Virus record (IMG/VR): IMGVR_UViG_3300028031_000008
Coordinates: 1 to 36,475 of that record
DNA from: a virus
Direction: 5' to 3' (one strand)
DNA: 36,475 bases
The notes beneath the pieces were generated by a model. That model saw only the letters and a list, made by a program, of their open reading frames with translations, searched no databases and had not been told where the DNA came from. Of the stretch, positions 22,827 to 29,104 are shown piece after piece. The position numbers and the translations under genes are program-made. Position 1 is the first letter of the stretch. The number at the start of each line of letters is the position of its first letter.

Positions 22827-23017
22827 ATTAATTGCCCCGCACCGTTATTTAAACTATTGTTAAAATCAACTATCTTTTGTTTATTTGCTCTTTGGTTTGC
22901 TTGAAAGGTTAGTCCCTTTCTGCATCTAGTACATTCGCCTGTAGTATTGTCTTTTTTGACATATAATGTTGCTAAACCATTACAAAGTTTACAATTAGTG
23001 TGTCTTGTCTTTCTCAT
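22823..23017 (-). CDS. Small zinc-ribbon protein (64 aa)
   Basis: A 64-aa basic protein with N-C-K-L-C near residue 8 and E-C-T-R-C near residue 29. Two C-x-x-C knuckles about 20 residues apart suggest one bound Zn in a ribbon. Basic residues (RKTRHTNCK) may contact nucleic acid. It is coupled by 4-nt overlaps to both neighbours. Confidence 0.68.
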   Translation of the reverse strand: MRKTRHTNCKLCNGLATLYVKKDNTTGECTRCRKGLTFQANQRANKQKIVDFNNSLNNGAGQLI

Positions 23018-23283
23018 AGCATTCCCTTAATTTCTACTTTCCAGTTGTTTTGTGGACTCTCTCCACCACCAAGTAAATGAACATCTCTTGGGTTTTGTAA
23101 GTATACTGAAACCACCTTGTCTAGCTCATTAAATGTTATAGCACCAAAACCATCAAAATTGGCAGTGAAGAAGTTGGATTTATTTCCAACATTCATTTTC
23201 TGAAAGTTTGTACCTTCAAAAACAATCATAGAATTGTTGGGGTAGATACATACAGAAATAAATCCATTAGTTATCTTTCTCAT
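23014..23283 (-). CDS. Hypothetical protein (89 aa)
   Basis: An 89-aa beta-rich soluble protein (FISVCIYPNNSMIVFEG, then FFTANFDGFGAITFNELDKV). No recognised motif or membrane span. It overlaps both neighbours by 4 nt in the - strand operon, which is the main support for its being a real gene. Confidence 0.65.
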   Translation of the reverse strand: MRKITNGFISVCIYPNNSMIVFEGTNFQKMNVGNKSNFFTANFDGFGAITFNELDKVVSVYLQNPRDVHLLGGGESPQNNWKVEIKGML

Positions 23284-23525
23284 ATCATTTCCCCCTTAAA
23301 TTCCAATATTTTATTTAGTATTTCTTTCTTTGTTTTATTACTAACTTTTCCCTCAATCTTAGGAACGCACAAGTTCCCAAACGCATATGGATAATTACTT
23401 ATCCAAATTCCATACCCGTTTTCTAAAGTTAAGATATGCTCATTAATACTTATAACCTTATATCTTTTTAATAGCTCTGACACTAAACTATCTAAGTTCT
23501 TATCATAGCTAGAGAATATTCCCAT
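23280..23525 (-). CDS. Hypothetical protein (81 aa)
   Basis: An 81-aa protein with a helical N-terminus (LDSLVSELLKRYKVI) and a beta middle (LTLENGYGIWISNYP), then a basic C-terminal helix. The family is not recognised. It starts with a TAATG overlap and ends with a 4-nt overlap. Confidence 0.65.
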   Translation of the reverse strand: MGIFSSYDKNLDSLVSELLKRYKVISINEHILTLENGYGIWISNYPYAFGNLCVPKIEGKVSNKTKKEILNKILEFKGEMI

Positions 23526-23686
23526 TATACTATTTCCTTAATTTGATAGTTACCATCAATAAAGCTTTCACTACTCCTGCCACCTTGATAGACTACTCCA
23601 AACTCATAAGCCTCAATTTGTGCAGCATCATAGGTGCTGTGTGCTTTTGTTATTTGTTTATTGCCTTTAAATAGTGCGTATGTCAT
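23525..23686 (-). CDS. Small conserved phage protein (MTYALF type, 53 aa)
   Basis: A 53-aa protein reading MTYALFKGNKQITKAHSTYD, then AAQIEAYEFGVV. The M-T-Y-A-L-F-x-x-x-x-Q-x-[TS]-K-A-H-S-T pattern is one I recognise as recurrent in small early-region phage proteins of Proteobacteria. No function is known. It lies between two coupled genes (ATGA and TAATG overlaps). Confidence 0.72.
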   Translation of the reverse strand: MTYALFKGNKQITKAHSTYDAAQIEAYEFGVVYQGGRSSESFIDGNYQIKEIV

Positions 23687-23907
23687 TCATCCCCCCAAAA
23701 TGTAAAGTTATCTGGCAATGGTATCCAGTATAAAAAATTATCTAAATAGCTTATTGGGTATTCGTCATAGTCATCACCGTCATGCAGGAAGCCATTTTCA
23801 TCAAAGTACAAGAATCTCGAACCACTACTGTCAGTATAAATAGCAATGAATTTACCCTTAGTCGGTGGAGTATCTGCTATTAAGTTCCATTGTAGTTTAT
23901 TTTTCAT
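23683..23907 (-). CDS. DUF551-like protein (74 aa)
   Basis: A 74-aa protein: KLQWNLIADTPPTKGKFIAIYTD, then FLYWIPLPDNF. The W-x-x-I-x-x-x-P-P-x-x-G-x-[FI] start and W-[IM]-P-L-P end are the DUF551 signature. Such proteins are common in phage early operons; the role is unknown. The gene immediately upstream encodes a second DUF551-type protein, suggesting an old duplication or paralogous pair. Confidence 0.72.
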   Translation of the reverse strand: MKNKLQWNLIADTPPTKGKFIAIYTDSSGSRFLYFDENGFLHDGDDYDEYPISYLDNFLYWIPLPDNFTFWGDE

Positions 23908-24110
23908 TTGCTTTCCTTTGGTGGTTTTTGTAATTCCATCCAGTGGGTTGGGAACTCATTTTTTCTGAATCCTGTGGTTAGGGTTCTTCTGTACCCTTGT
24001 TTTGTATAGATATTACCAGTGGCTTGATAAAACTTACCATTACTCCATACACCCATTAAAATACTTATATCATCCCGTGCTGTTTCTATTGGTTTCCATT
24101 CATACATCAC
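23904..24110 (-). CDS. DUF551 protein (68 aa)
   Basis: A 68-aa protein: YEWKPIETARDDISILMGVW, and later FPTHWMELQKPP. The W-x-P-I-E-T-A and P-T-H-W-M motifs are characteristic of DUF551. Two adjacent ATG codons are available; the first overlaps the HNH gene by 4 nt. It pairs with the downstream DUF551-like gene. Confidence 0.75.
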   Translation of the reverse strand: MMYEWKPIETARDDISILMGVWSNGKFYQATGNIYTKQGYRRTLTTGFRKNEFPTHWMELQKPPKESK

Positions 24111-24772
24111 TGAACCTCGCTTTCATAAATTGCATGCCTGTAGCACCTATTCCTTGGCTGATGGTGCTGACCATCTTTACCACACCAACCAATACACCAA
24201 TTACCTATAGTTGCTCTTGATACTCCTAAGAGTTTCCCTGCCTCACTAGCTGTTTTATATCTTTGTCCTAGAACGTACCATGTATAGCTATTACTGCGGT
24301 TGTTTGAGTTTACTTTGGGAGTTACCCACCTGCAGTTACTAGGTTCATAATTGCCGTTATTGTTTATTCTGTCAATCTGGTGCACAGGAGATGGTTTCTT
24401 GCCCATGTCTTCTAAGAAATTAGTAAAATTAGCTAACCACCTATCACAAACAGTAATTCCTCTACCGCCATAATTTTTATAATTACTAATACTTTTATTA
24501 CAACATCTGCTTTTTAAGTTCCTCCAAGATTGGTATTCAGGTGTATTGGTTAATCCATGATAATTTTCTCTCTTTTTATTCATTATACTTTTTGAACACC
24601 CGCATGTTTTAGACATACCCCTTTTAATATTACTTAAATTCATAATCTTATGGTTGCCACATTCACATAAACATTTTACAAATATTAAACTTTTTGAATC
24701 TCTATGCGAAAACTCAATTATTTTCAGCTTATTATATACATTCCCAATTTTGTATGATTTATTTTTAGACAT
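24107..24772 (-). CDS. HNH homing-type endonuclease with zinc finger and HTH/NUMOD tail
   Basis: A 221-aa protein. Residues 34-59 hold KCLCECGN and KTCGCS, a likely Zn knuckle. The HNH region runs from HGLTNTPEYQSWRNLKSRC (72-90), NYGGRGITVCDRW (100-112), FLEDMGKKPSP, to HQIDRINNNGNYEPSNCRW (131-149), the standard freestanding phage HNH signature in which the H-x-x-D and N residues form the ββα-metal site. Residues 168-192 (LGQRYKTASEAGKLLGVS) form a NUMOD1-like HTH. It nicks or cuts DNA and could spread by homing. AGAGG precedes the ATG, inside a structured leader. Confidence 0.9.
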   Translation of the reverse strand: MSKNKSYKIGNVYNKLKIIEFSHRDSKSLIFVKCLCECGNHKIMNLSNIKRGMSKTCGCSKSIMNKKRENYHGLTNTPEYQSWRNLKSRCCNKSISNYKNYGGRGITVCDRWLANFTNFLEDMGKKPSPVHQIDRINNNGNYEPSNCRWVTPKVNSNNRSNSYTWYVLGQRYKTASEAGKLLGVSRATIGNWCIGWCGKDGQHHQPRNRCYRHAIYESEVQ

Positions 24773-24789
24773 AAAAAAACCTCTTAAAA

Positions 24790-24850
24790 GATACTCCCAC
24801 TATTGCCCAGCAGGGGTATCATCTAAAAGGTCTCATATCAGAGGGGCAAT
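24790..24850 (-). ncRNA. Pseudoknot-capable leader of the HNH gene
   Basis: On the - strand the RNA holds AUUGCCC (24850-24844), GAUACCCC (24820-24813), GGGCAAU (24808-24802) and GGGAGUAUC (24798-24790). The first and third pair perfectly over 7 bp; the second and fourth pair over 8 bp with one bulged A. Their interleaved order is that of an H-type pseudoknot. The last arm ends a few bases before the AAGAGG ribosome site of the HNH gene. The stretch also contains three spaced copies of a CTTTTA-type motif. This fills the 107-nt gap upstream of the gene. Confidence 0.5.
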
Positions 24851-24879
24851 CTCTAAAAGACATTAAACCTTAAATAATA

Positions 24880-25245
24880 CTATTTGTCAAGTGTTTCTGA
24901 CTCCCTTATGGGTATTTTTCCATTTGCTAGCTGTATTACTTTATGAGATTCATAATTCAAACATATTTCATCAAGAAATGTATTAAATTCAACACCCAAC
25001 TTAAATATTTCTTTACTTGTGCGAGAACAACCTTCAACTAAACCAATAAAACCAGAAAATTCTACTTCTACAACATCGTTAAACTGAGGCTCGTAATCAT
25101 CTGGAATTATCTCAATTAAATTCATTATTTTATCAACAGATTCAACGCTTCTCTCTATAGAATCTAAATATATTCTAGCCCACTCAACATCTAGACCTTT
25201 GAATTTGTTAAGTGTTTCTCTTATGTGCTGTATTTTATTTGCCAT
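24880..25245 (-). CDS. Hypothetical protein (121 aa)
   Basis: A 121-aa acidic protein. The first third is helical (QHIRETLNKFKGLDVEWAR and SVESVDKIMNLIEI), then beta (DVVEVEFSGFIGLVEG). No known family. It overlaps the preceding gene by 11 nt and is the last gene before the HNH insertion, consistent with the HNH gene being a mobile addition. Confidence 0.65.
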   Translation of the reverse strand: MANKIQHIRETLNKFKGLDVEWARIYLDSIERSVESVDKIMNLIEIIPDDYEPQFNDVVEVEFSGFIGLVEGCSRTSKEIFKLGVEFNTFLDEICLNYESHKVIQLANGKIPIRESETLDK

Positions 25246-25663
25246 CTATTGATCCTTGTATAATTTCATCTTCTAAGTTATTTTCTTTTAATATTTCTTC
25301 CCAATCATCAGCACGTGATGTACGTTTATAAAAAGTTTTACTATATATTTCTTTATCCTGTCCATAGACTTTCAAAAGATCAAGCATATAATATATAGCT
25401 AATAGCTTTGCATTTGTTTTGTATCCAAGAGTATTATCGTCTGCATAGTTAATTGATCTTTTATATGACGTTATAAAATGTTCTTTACTTACACTCCCAA
25501 TCCTATGATTATTGAAATACACAAACCTATACCCGTGGAAATCACGACTCCATTCACCTAGTTTTATATTTAATTTATCATCCCACTTTCCGCTAGTAAA
25601 TTCTTTCCATAAAATTTTCATATCTTTTTCAGTAATTGTGTCACTCCCCTCAAACTGCATCAT
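25235..25663 (-). CDS. Hypothetical protein (142 aa)
   Basis: About 142 aa starting at ATG 25663 (MMQFEGSDTITEKDM). A TTG 66 nt further upstream is in frame but would overlap the zinc-finger gene heavily and lacks a ribosome site. The protein has aromatic, charged segments (WSRDFHGYRFVYFNNHRIG and LLAIYYMLDLLKVYG). No family recognised. Confidence 0.6.
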   Translation of the reverse strand: MMQFEGSDTITEKDMKILWKEFTSGKWDDKLNIKLGEWSRDFHGYRFVYFNNHRIGSVSKEHFITSYKRSINYADDNTLGYKTNAKLLAIYYMLDLLKVYGQDKEIYSKTFYKRTSRADDWEEILKENNLEDEIIQGSIDGK

Positions 25664-25781
25664 ACCATTTATCCCTGTATAATTTCTGTTTTGTTTTACA
25701 CCGCACACACTTTCTAGCTGTGCGTCCAATTATTCTAAAATCACTCCATCTGTGACCAATAAATAAACAAATTATTTTCAT
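25650..25781 (-). CDS. DUF1660-like zinc-knuckle protein (43 aa)
   Basis: A 43-aa protein: MKIICLFIGHRWSD, then RKCVRCKTKQKLYRD. The M-K-x-[IL]-x-C-x-x-[FI]-G-H-x-W start and C-x-x-C pair match DUF1660-type prophage proteins. Two or three Cys with the His could bind Zn. It overlaps the previous gene by ATGA and the next by 14 nt. Confidence 0.65.
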   Translation of the reverse strand: MKIICLFIGHRWSDFRIIGRTARKCVRCKTKQKLYRDKWYDAV

Positions 25782-26215
25782 TTTATTTCTCCTAAATGGT
25801 ATTTATATATTGCTTCTAAGAACTCTTTCTTATCTCTTATATTATCTACATAGTTATCATCTGGTTTCCATCCTAAAGCCTGACAACTTTTAGCAAAGTG
25901 GTGCAACAATTTCTTGTCTAATATTGAGCCATTAGAACAGTTTTTTTCATCAGAAATACCATAAACTGCATCTAGCGAACCAATCATTCCACAGCATTCT
26001 GTATTGCTAAACAGCTTTTTCCTTATTTTCATTGCAAAAGTTGCCAACAGCATATCTAAGGCATGACGGCTTTCAGAATCCCTACGTTTGGATTCAGCTT
26101 CCATTGACTCTTGCCATAATTTACTAATGATTTCTAAAGCTAAACCAATTTTACTATGGTCGCCTTGTAAATCAGTAATTAATTTTTGTTCAAATTCTTC
26201 TGGCGATTTATACAT
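25778..26215 (-). CDS. Hypothetical protein (145 aa)
   Basis: A 145-aa protein with helical N-terminal part (FEQKLITDLQGDHSKIGLAL, then WQESMEAESKRRDSESRHA) and a Cys-containing middle (NTECCGMIGSLDAVYG). No recognised family. It follows the methyltransferase-like gene at 2 nt and may be co-expressed with it. Confidence 0.65.
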   Translation of the reverse strand: MYKSPEEFEQKLITDLQGDHSKIGLALEIISKLWQESMEAESKRRDSESRHALDMLLATFAMKIRKKLFSNTECCGMIGSLDAVYGISDEKNCSNGSILDKKLLHHFAKSCQALGWKPDDNYVDNIRDKKEFLEAIYKYHLGEIK

Positions 26216-26217
26216 AA

Positions 26218-26829
26218 CTATTTTCCATTATTTGATTTAAAAAACTCTTTTGCAAAACCTTGACTACATAAGCTTCGAAACTCCATATCAGAATCAACAT
26301 CAAAACACTGAAATTCATCAATATATTTTATTGCCGACTTATGCAGAAAAGCTAATGATGGCTTCCCTCGTGTTGGTCTTATGTAAAGCTTATTGTTTTT
26401 TGGCACATCCTCCCAATTATTATATAGCGTTGGTGGCATATTAAACTTGCCCCATAAAGCCGTTCTTTTAGTCCAAGGGCTTCCATATTCCCATGGCTGA
26501 TATGTTTCTTTTGGTTTGCCTAGATGGTCTTTTAGCCGACCGCTTGCAGGATTCTCAAGAACCCAAAAACTAGGATTACATTCTTTTATAATTCGCAGGC
26601 AATGATTAACTAAAAACATTCCTTTATCAATATCACCAGTTTTATCAAAACCTGTTGCTATACTAAATTCCGTACATACTGGATTCGCAAACACACCGTA
26701 GACATTCTGTGGCGGATGATAATTCTCAACTCCAATATTTTTACCAACACAAATGACATTATAACCTGCATCACGAAACGGCTTGCTATCTGAACCTGTA
26801 TCAGCACATAAATGCAGTATTGTTTTCAT
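26218..26829 (-). CDS. C5-cytosine methyltransferase-like protein
   Basis: A 203-aa protein. Motif I is LHLCADTGSDSKPFRDAGY, motif IV VFANPVCTEFSIATGF and motif VI FWVLENPASGRLKD, followed by PWEYGSPWTKRTALWGKFN. The order fits a compact phage class of C5-cytosine methyltransferase-like enzymes whose motif IV normally reads P-P-C-T; here it is P-V-C-T. The catalytic Cys and the E-N-P are kept. Length is shorter than full Dcm-type enzymes, so the target-recognition part is small. It probably modifies phage DNA against restriction or acts on nucleotides. Starts in an ATGA overlap. Confidence 0.78.
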   Translation of the reverse strand: MKTILHLCADTGSDSKPFRDAGYNVICVGKNIGVENYHPPQNVYGVFANPVCTEFSIATGFDKTGDIDKGMFLVNHCLRIIKECNPSFWVLENPASGRLKDHLGKPKETYQPWEYGSPWTKRTALWGKFNMPPTLYNNWEDVPKNNKLYIRPTRGKPSLAFLHKSAIKYIDEFQCFDVDSDMEFRSLCSQGFAKEFFKSNNGK

Positions 26830-27029
26830 TTCTCAACCTTTTGTACATTGTCACTATACGCCCATATAAGAGCAACAACCCAGCCAATTACTAACCACCC
26901 TAAAAGCACGTTTAAAATGCCAATTTGAGCTAAAGCTTTATGCTTACGACCTTGTGCCAATATTGTTGGTAGCATATACACGCATATAATTAAAAATATT
27001 ACTAATATTCCGACAATTCCATCACTCAT
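26826..27029 (-). CDS. imm: Superinfection immunity protein (Imm family)
   Basis: A 67-aa protein with two membrane spans (about 4-24 and 38-58). The loop and second span read LPTILAQGRKHKALAQIGILN and LLGWLVIGWVVALIWAYSD. The P-T-I-x-A-x-x-R-x-H and I-x-x-L-N-x-x-L-G-W-x-x-x-G-W-x-x-A-L-I-W-A pattern is that of the superinfection-immunity family (PF14373) founded on T4 Imm, which stays in the inner membrane and blocks DNA entry by related phages. Followed by an ATGA overlap into the methyltransferase-like gene. Confidence 0.82.
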   Translation of the reverse strand: MSDGIVGILVIFLIICVYMLPTILAQGRKHKALAQIGILNVLLGWLVIGWVVALIWAYSDNVQKVEK

Positions 27030-27031
27030 AA

Positions 27032-27148
27032 TTATACCTTTATATCTAATATTTTAGTTGATTTCTTGTTTTTCTTGCGTTTAATCACAATCCGTTTCTC
27101 ACTAGTTGCATGAAACTTTGTATATACTGGCTGTATTTTCTGTATCAC
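27032..27148 (-). CDS. Small basic peptide (38 aa), GTG start
   Basis: A 38-aa ORF starting GTG 27148 in a GTGA overlap with the preceding gene, with GGGGAT as possible ribosome site. The product is very basic (RIVIKRKKNKKSTK). It fills the gap between two coupled genes, which supports reality, but the short length and GTG start leave doubt. Nucleic-acid binding is possible. Confidence 0.42.
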   Translation of the reverse strand: MIQKIQPVYTKFHATSEKRIVIKRKKNKKSTKILDIKV

Positions 27149-27297
27149 GATAAATCCCCAATATGAACAATTCGATAACCTTTGTTATAAAGTTCGCCAA
27201 TCTTAGCGTGCTTAAATCTAGTTGCTAAAGTTTCCCAACATTCCTGTAAAGTGCCTTGTGACAGTATTAGTTCGTTTTTTATTATTGCGTAACTCAT
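27145..27297 (-). CDS. Hypothetical protein (50 aa)
   Basis: A 50-aa protein starting MSYAIIKNELI. The ATG at 27297 overlaps the preceding stop (ATGA) and has a GGGAGG site; a longer in-frame start at 27360 is less likely. The sequence (LQECWETLATRFKHAKIGEL) is helical and ends in a beta strand. Function unknown. Confidence 0.65.
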   Translation of the reverse strand: MSYAIIKNELILSQGTLQECWETLATRFKHAKIGELYNKGYRIVHIGDLS

Positions 27298-27449
27298 ATA
27301 TTTTCCTCCCACGAGCCACATGGAGCTATATCCTGCGGATAAGTTATATTCTGTAAACAACCTTCACCAGTGTAAAGGCTTGGTTTTAAATCTGTGTTTA
27401 AACCTGCGTAAAAGCATAAACCTAAAAATATAATACTAAGTGTTTTCAT
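27294..27449 (-). CDS. Small exported protein (51 aa)
   Basis: A 51-aa protein with an N-terminal signal sequence (KTLSIIFLGLCFYAGLN). The mature part (TDLKPSLYTGEGCLQNITYP, then DIAPCGSWEEN) has two Cys that could form a disulfide in the periplasm. It is coupled by 4 nt to the next gene. A periplasmic role such as entry exclusion or envelope protection would fit a phage accessory operon, but is inference. Confidence 0.6.
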   Translation of the reverse strand: MKTLSIIFLGLCFYAGLNTDLKPSLYTGEGCLQNITYPQDIAPCGSWEENI

Positions 27450-27452
27450 TAT

Positions 27453-27671
27453 TTAATCCTTCAAATAATTTATTAAAGCCTGTATAGCATCTTGTGTATT
27501 GTCCATATCTTGGTCATTATGTGTTAATTCATTGAGCATTTCTATAATATCTGATGTGTAAACTAAATCCCCATTCTCGCGTGCATCTGTGCCACATGAA
27601 ACACTACCCCTTCTTTCAGGAAAATAAATAAGCTCCATTATCTCTGGTCTAATATAGTCAGTTTTATCCAT
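27453..27671 (-). CDS. Hypothetical acidic protein (72 aa)
   Basis: A 72-aa acidic protein (RPEIMELIYFPERRGSVSC, then NELTHNDQDMDNTQDAIQAL). It begins on the stop base of the preceding HTH-like gene (TAATG). No family recognised; the acidity is compatible with a DNA mimic, without further evidence. Confidence 0.65.
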   Translation of the reverse strand: MDKTDYIRPEIMELIYFPERRGSVSCGTDARENGDLVYTSDIIEMLNELTHNDQDMDNTQDAIQALINYLKD

Positions 27672-27856
27672 TATTTAATCCTCTCTTTTTCTAATAATCC
27701 AGCAGTAACTAACCTTTTTCTTACGCCTTTGAGCCTTTCTGCCGTTATGTGATAATCGTGTTCTTTTGCAAAAACTTCTGAAACTTGAGGCATTGATTTA
27801 CCACTCCGCCATTCTTTTGTTAGTATTTCTGCAATTTGTGATTTACTTAGTTGCAT
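27671..27856 (-). CDS. Small HTH-like protein (61 aa)
   Basis: A 61-aa protein: LSKSQIAEILTKEWRSGKSM, then PQVSEVFAKEHDYHITAERL and KGVRKRLVTAGLL. Two helix pairs with a basic recognition-like helix suggest a winged or homeodomain-like HTH. A regulator of the operon is plausible. Coupled to both neighbours by TAATG. Confidence 0.62.
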   Translation of the reverse strand: MQLSKSQIAEILTKEWRSGKSMPQVSEVFAKEHDYHITAERLKGVRKRLVTAGLLEKERIK

Positions 27857-28095
27857 TAATTTATCTCCTGTTTACATAATGGACATTCATCACCAATCTT
27901 TACAAGATCTAGGGAACTATTCTTTCCAGAATTGTAGAACTCTCCTGTTGAGGTGTATGTCTGAGGGAATCCATTACCATCTATAAGCACAGACACAGGA
28001 AACTCAGAGTCACATCCATAGCCACTGCCGTCAATGCTAGGTATACGTACATTCTGACCATCTCTGGTTTTATATTTAGTTTTTAAATCAATCAT
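27856..28095 (-). CDS. Conserved phage hypothetical protein (79 aa)
   Basis: A 79-aa protein: KYKTRDGQNVRIPSIDGSGYG, then PVSVLIDGNGFPQTYTSTGEFY and a C-terminal D-E-C-P-L-C. The Y-x-T-R-D-G-x-x-V-R-I start is one I recognise from small beta-rich proteins in many phage early regions. No known function. It overlaps the preceding gene by 8 nt (ATGATTGA). Confidence 0.7.
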   Translation of the reverse strand: MIDLKTKYKTRDGQNVRIPSIDGSGYGCDSEFPVSVLIDGNGFPQTYTSTGEFYNSGKNSSLDLVKIGDECPLCKQEIN

Positions 28096-28246
28096 TTTCT
28101 ACCTCACGTATATCTATATGAAATTCATCGTGGTTTAGGTTTCTACTAAGACCCAAGGCACACCTGTCTGCACCACCACCTGTATCAAACTTAAATTTAC
28201 TAACTAGATTTCCTGTTTCTGTTTCTACTATTTTAACTTCAAACAT
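28088..28246 (-). CDS. Small hypothetical protein (52 aa)
   Basis: A 52-aa protein (MFEVKIVETETGNLVSKFKF, then DTGGGADRCALGLSRNL) with an AAAGGA site and an 8-nt overlap with the next gene. It is beta-rich and hydrophilic, function unknown. It directly follows the tRNA-like gene on the same strand. Confidence 0.65.
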   Translation of the reverse strand: MFEVKIVETETGNLVSKFKFDTGGGADRCALGLSRNLNHDEFHIDIREVEND

Positions 28247-28266
28247 AATCTCATTCCTTTATATTT

Positions 28267-28343
28267 TGGTGGCGAGGGAGGGAGTCGAACCCCCAAATTA
28301 TCAAGCCATGAACCTTGACCGCAAATCCTCCTGCTTCCCCTCC
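28267..28343 (-). tRNA. tRNA-like gene, CAT anticodon likely, 8-nt anticodon loop
   Basis: A 77-nt element on the - strand ending in an encoded CCA (28269-28267). Acceptor GGAGGGG pairs with CCTCGCC with one A-G mismatch and one G-U. D arm is GCAG/TTGC with a GAGGAT loop. T arm GGGGG-TTCGACT-CCCTC is canonical. The anticodon stem TCAAG/CTTGA encloses GTTCATGG, eight nucleotides instead of seven. Read with U33 as the third loop base, the anticodon is CAT (Met or Ile2); read one base earlier it is TCA. Position 8 is A rather than the near-universal U. It could be a functional variant, a frameshift-suppressing tRNA, or a decayed copy. Confidence 0.7.
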
Positions 28344-28347
28344 GTTG

Positions 28348-28593
28348 TTATTTTTCAATACATATTTTAGTATTGTTTTGGTCTATAAAATATTGCTCAG
28401 ATGGTATTAAAGCTTTTAACATTGGTAGAATTGTCAAAATAATAACAATTACAACAAACATTTTTAATGCAAAACTATCTTCTTTTGCCTCTTCCTTATC
28501 CGTACATACTATTATGAAAATTATAAAAGAAAACATCCAAAGAAAAGTAAATGCATTATCTAAACCAACTAAAACTTCTTGCCAATATTCCAT
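28348..28593 (-). CDS. Two-span membrane protein (81 aa)
   Basis: An 81-aa protein starting MEYWQEVLVG. The ATG at 28593 overlaps the previous stop (TAATG) and has GGGAGG upstream; a start seven codons earlier is possible. Two hydrophobic spans (AFTFLWMFSFIIFIIV and MFVVIVIILTILPML) flank a charged loop (DKEEAKED). Function unknown; near the promoter, it would be among the earliest proteins made. Confidence 0.68.
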   Translation of the reverse strand: MEYWQEVLVGLDNAFTFLWMFSFIIFIIVCTDKEEAKEDSFALKMFVVIVIILTILPMLKALIPSEQYFIDQNNTKICIEK

Positions 28594-29045
28594 TACATTA
28601 GCCTCCCACGACATTCAGAAACCAAATCTTCCTGTGCACGCAATTGTTCTTCTTGCTCTTTCTTTAAATCTTCAAATAAATCTTGAACATCAGCAAATAA
28701 CATTTCGCCAGTAAGCTCAATATGATCTAACTCAAGATAATTATCATTAAGATATTCGTCAATAATAATTTCCGCACAGGCTTTAGTGCATTCAACAATT
28801 TCAGAATCCTCATAACCATTAAATATTTTCTGTGCAACTTCAATAATCGCAACAGCTTTTGTTTGATATATTTTTACATCGTGGACTAGGCTTTTGCTCT
28901 CTTCGTCATATGTAATTATTCCCACAAAACCATCTTCAAAAACAAACTTTTCTGGCGATGATTCTCTAAGCTCTTTGGCAACCCTAACTATATCAAGCTC
29001 AGCCTGTTTTGCTGTTCTCATTAACTGTTCGATTTCTTTTAACAT
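28593..29045 (-). CDS. Hypothetical acidic helical protein (150 aa), first gene of accessory operon
   Basis: A 150-aa acidic protein, mostly helical, beginning MLKEIEQLMRTAKQAELDIV, with a beta patch (FEDGFVGIITYDEE) and a charged coiled tail (EDLKKEQEEQLRAQED). A GAGGGA site precedes it, about 30 nt downstream of the - strand promoter. As first gene of the leftward operon it holds the place often taken by a repressor or anti-host protein, yet no HTH is visible. Family not recognised. Confidence 0.7.
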   Translation of the reverse strand: MLKEIEQLMRTAKQAELDIVRVAKELRESSPEKFVFEDGFVGIITYDEESKSLVHDVKIYQTKAVAIIEVAQKIFNGYEDSEIVECTKACAEIIIDEYLNDNYLELDHIELTGEMLFADVQDLFEDLKKEQEEQLRAQEDLVSECRGRLM

Positions 29046-29075
29046 TTTATTTCCCTCGTTTTGTTTCGATAACTA

Positions 29076-29104
29076 ACAATAACAAATACAAATCAACCTG
29101 TCAA
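29076..29104 (-). promoter_or_regulatory. Leftward promoter of accessory operon
   Basis: On the - strand: TTGACA (29104-29099), 17-nt spacer, TATTGT (29081-29076). Transcription would start near 29069, just before the 150-aa gene. It faces the rightward promoter at 29138 across a short operator-like region. Confidence 0.75.

Noticed and set aside
24773-24879. HEARO/OMEGA-type RNA with an IscB-like nuclease, or a group I intron
   Set aside because: The HNH protein is a phage freestanding type without the RuvC parts of IscB, and there is no interrupted host gene with joinable exons. A plain regulatory leader fits better.
28267-28343. Phage attachment site (attP) at the tRNA-like gene
   Set aside because: No integrase was recognised anywhere in the genome and the element is a full cloverleaf rather than only a 3' tRNA fragment. 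Kept only as an alternative.
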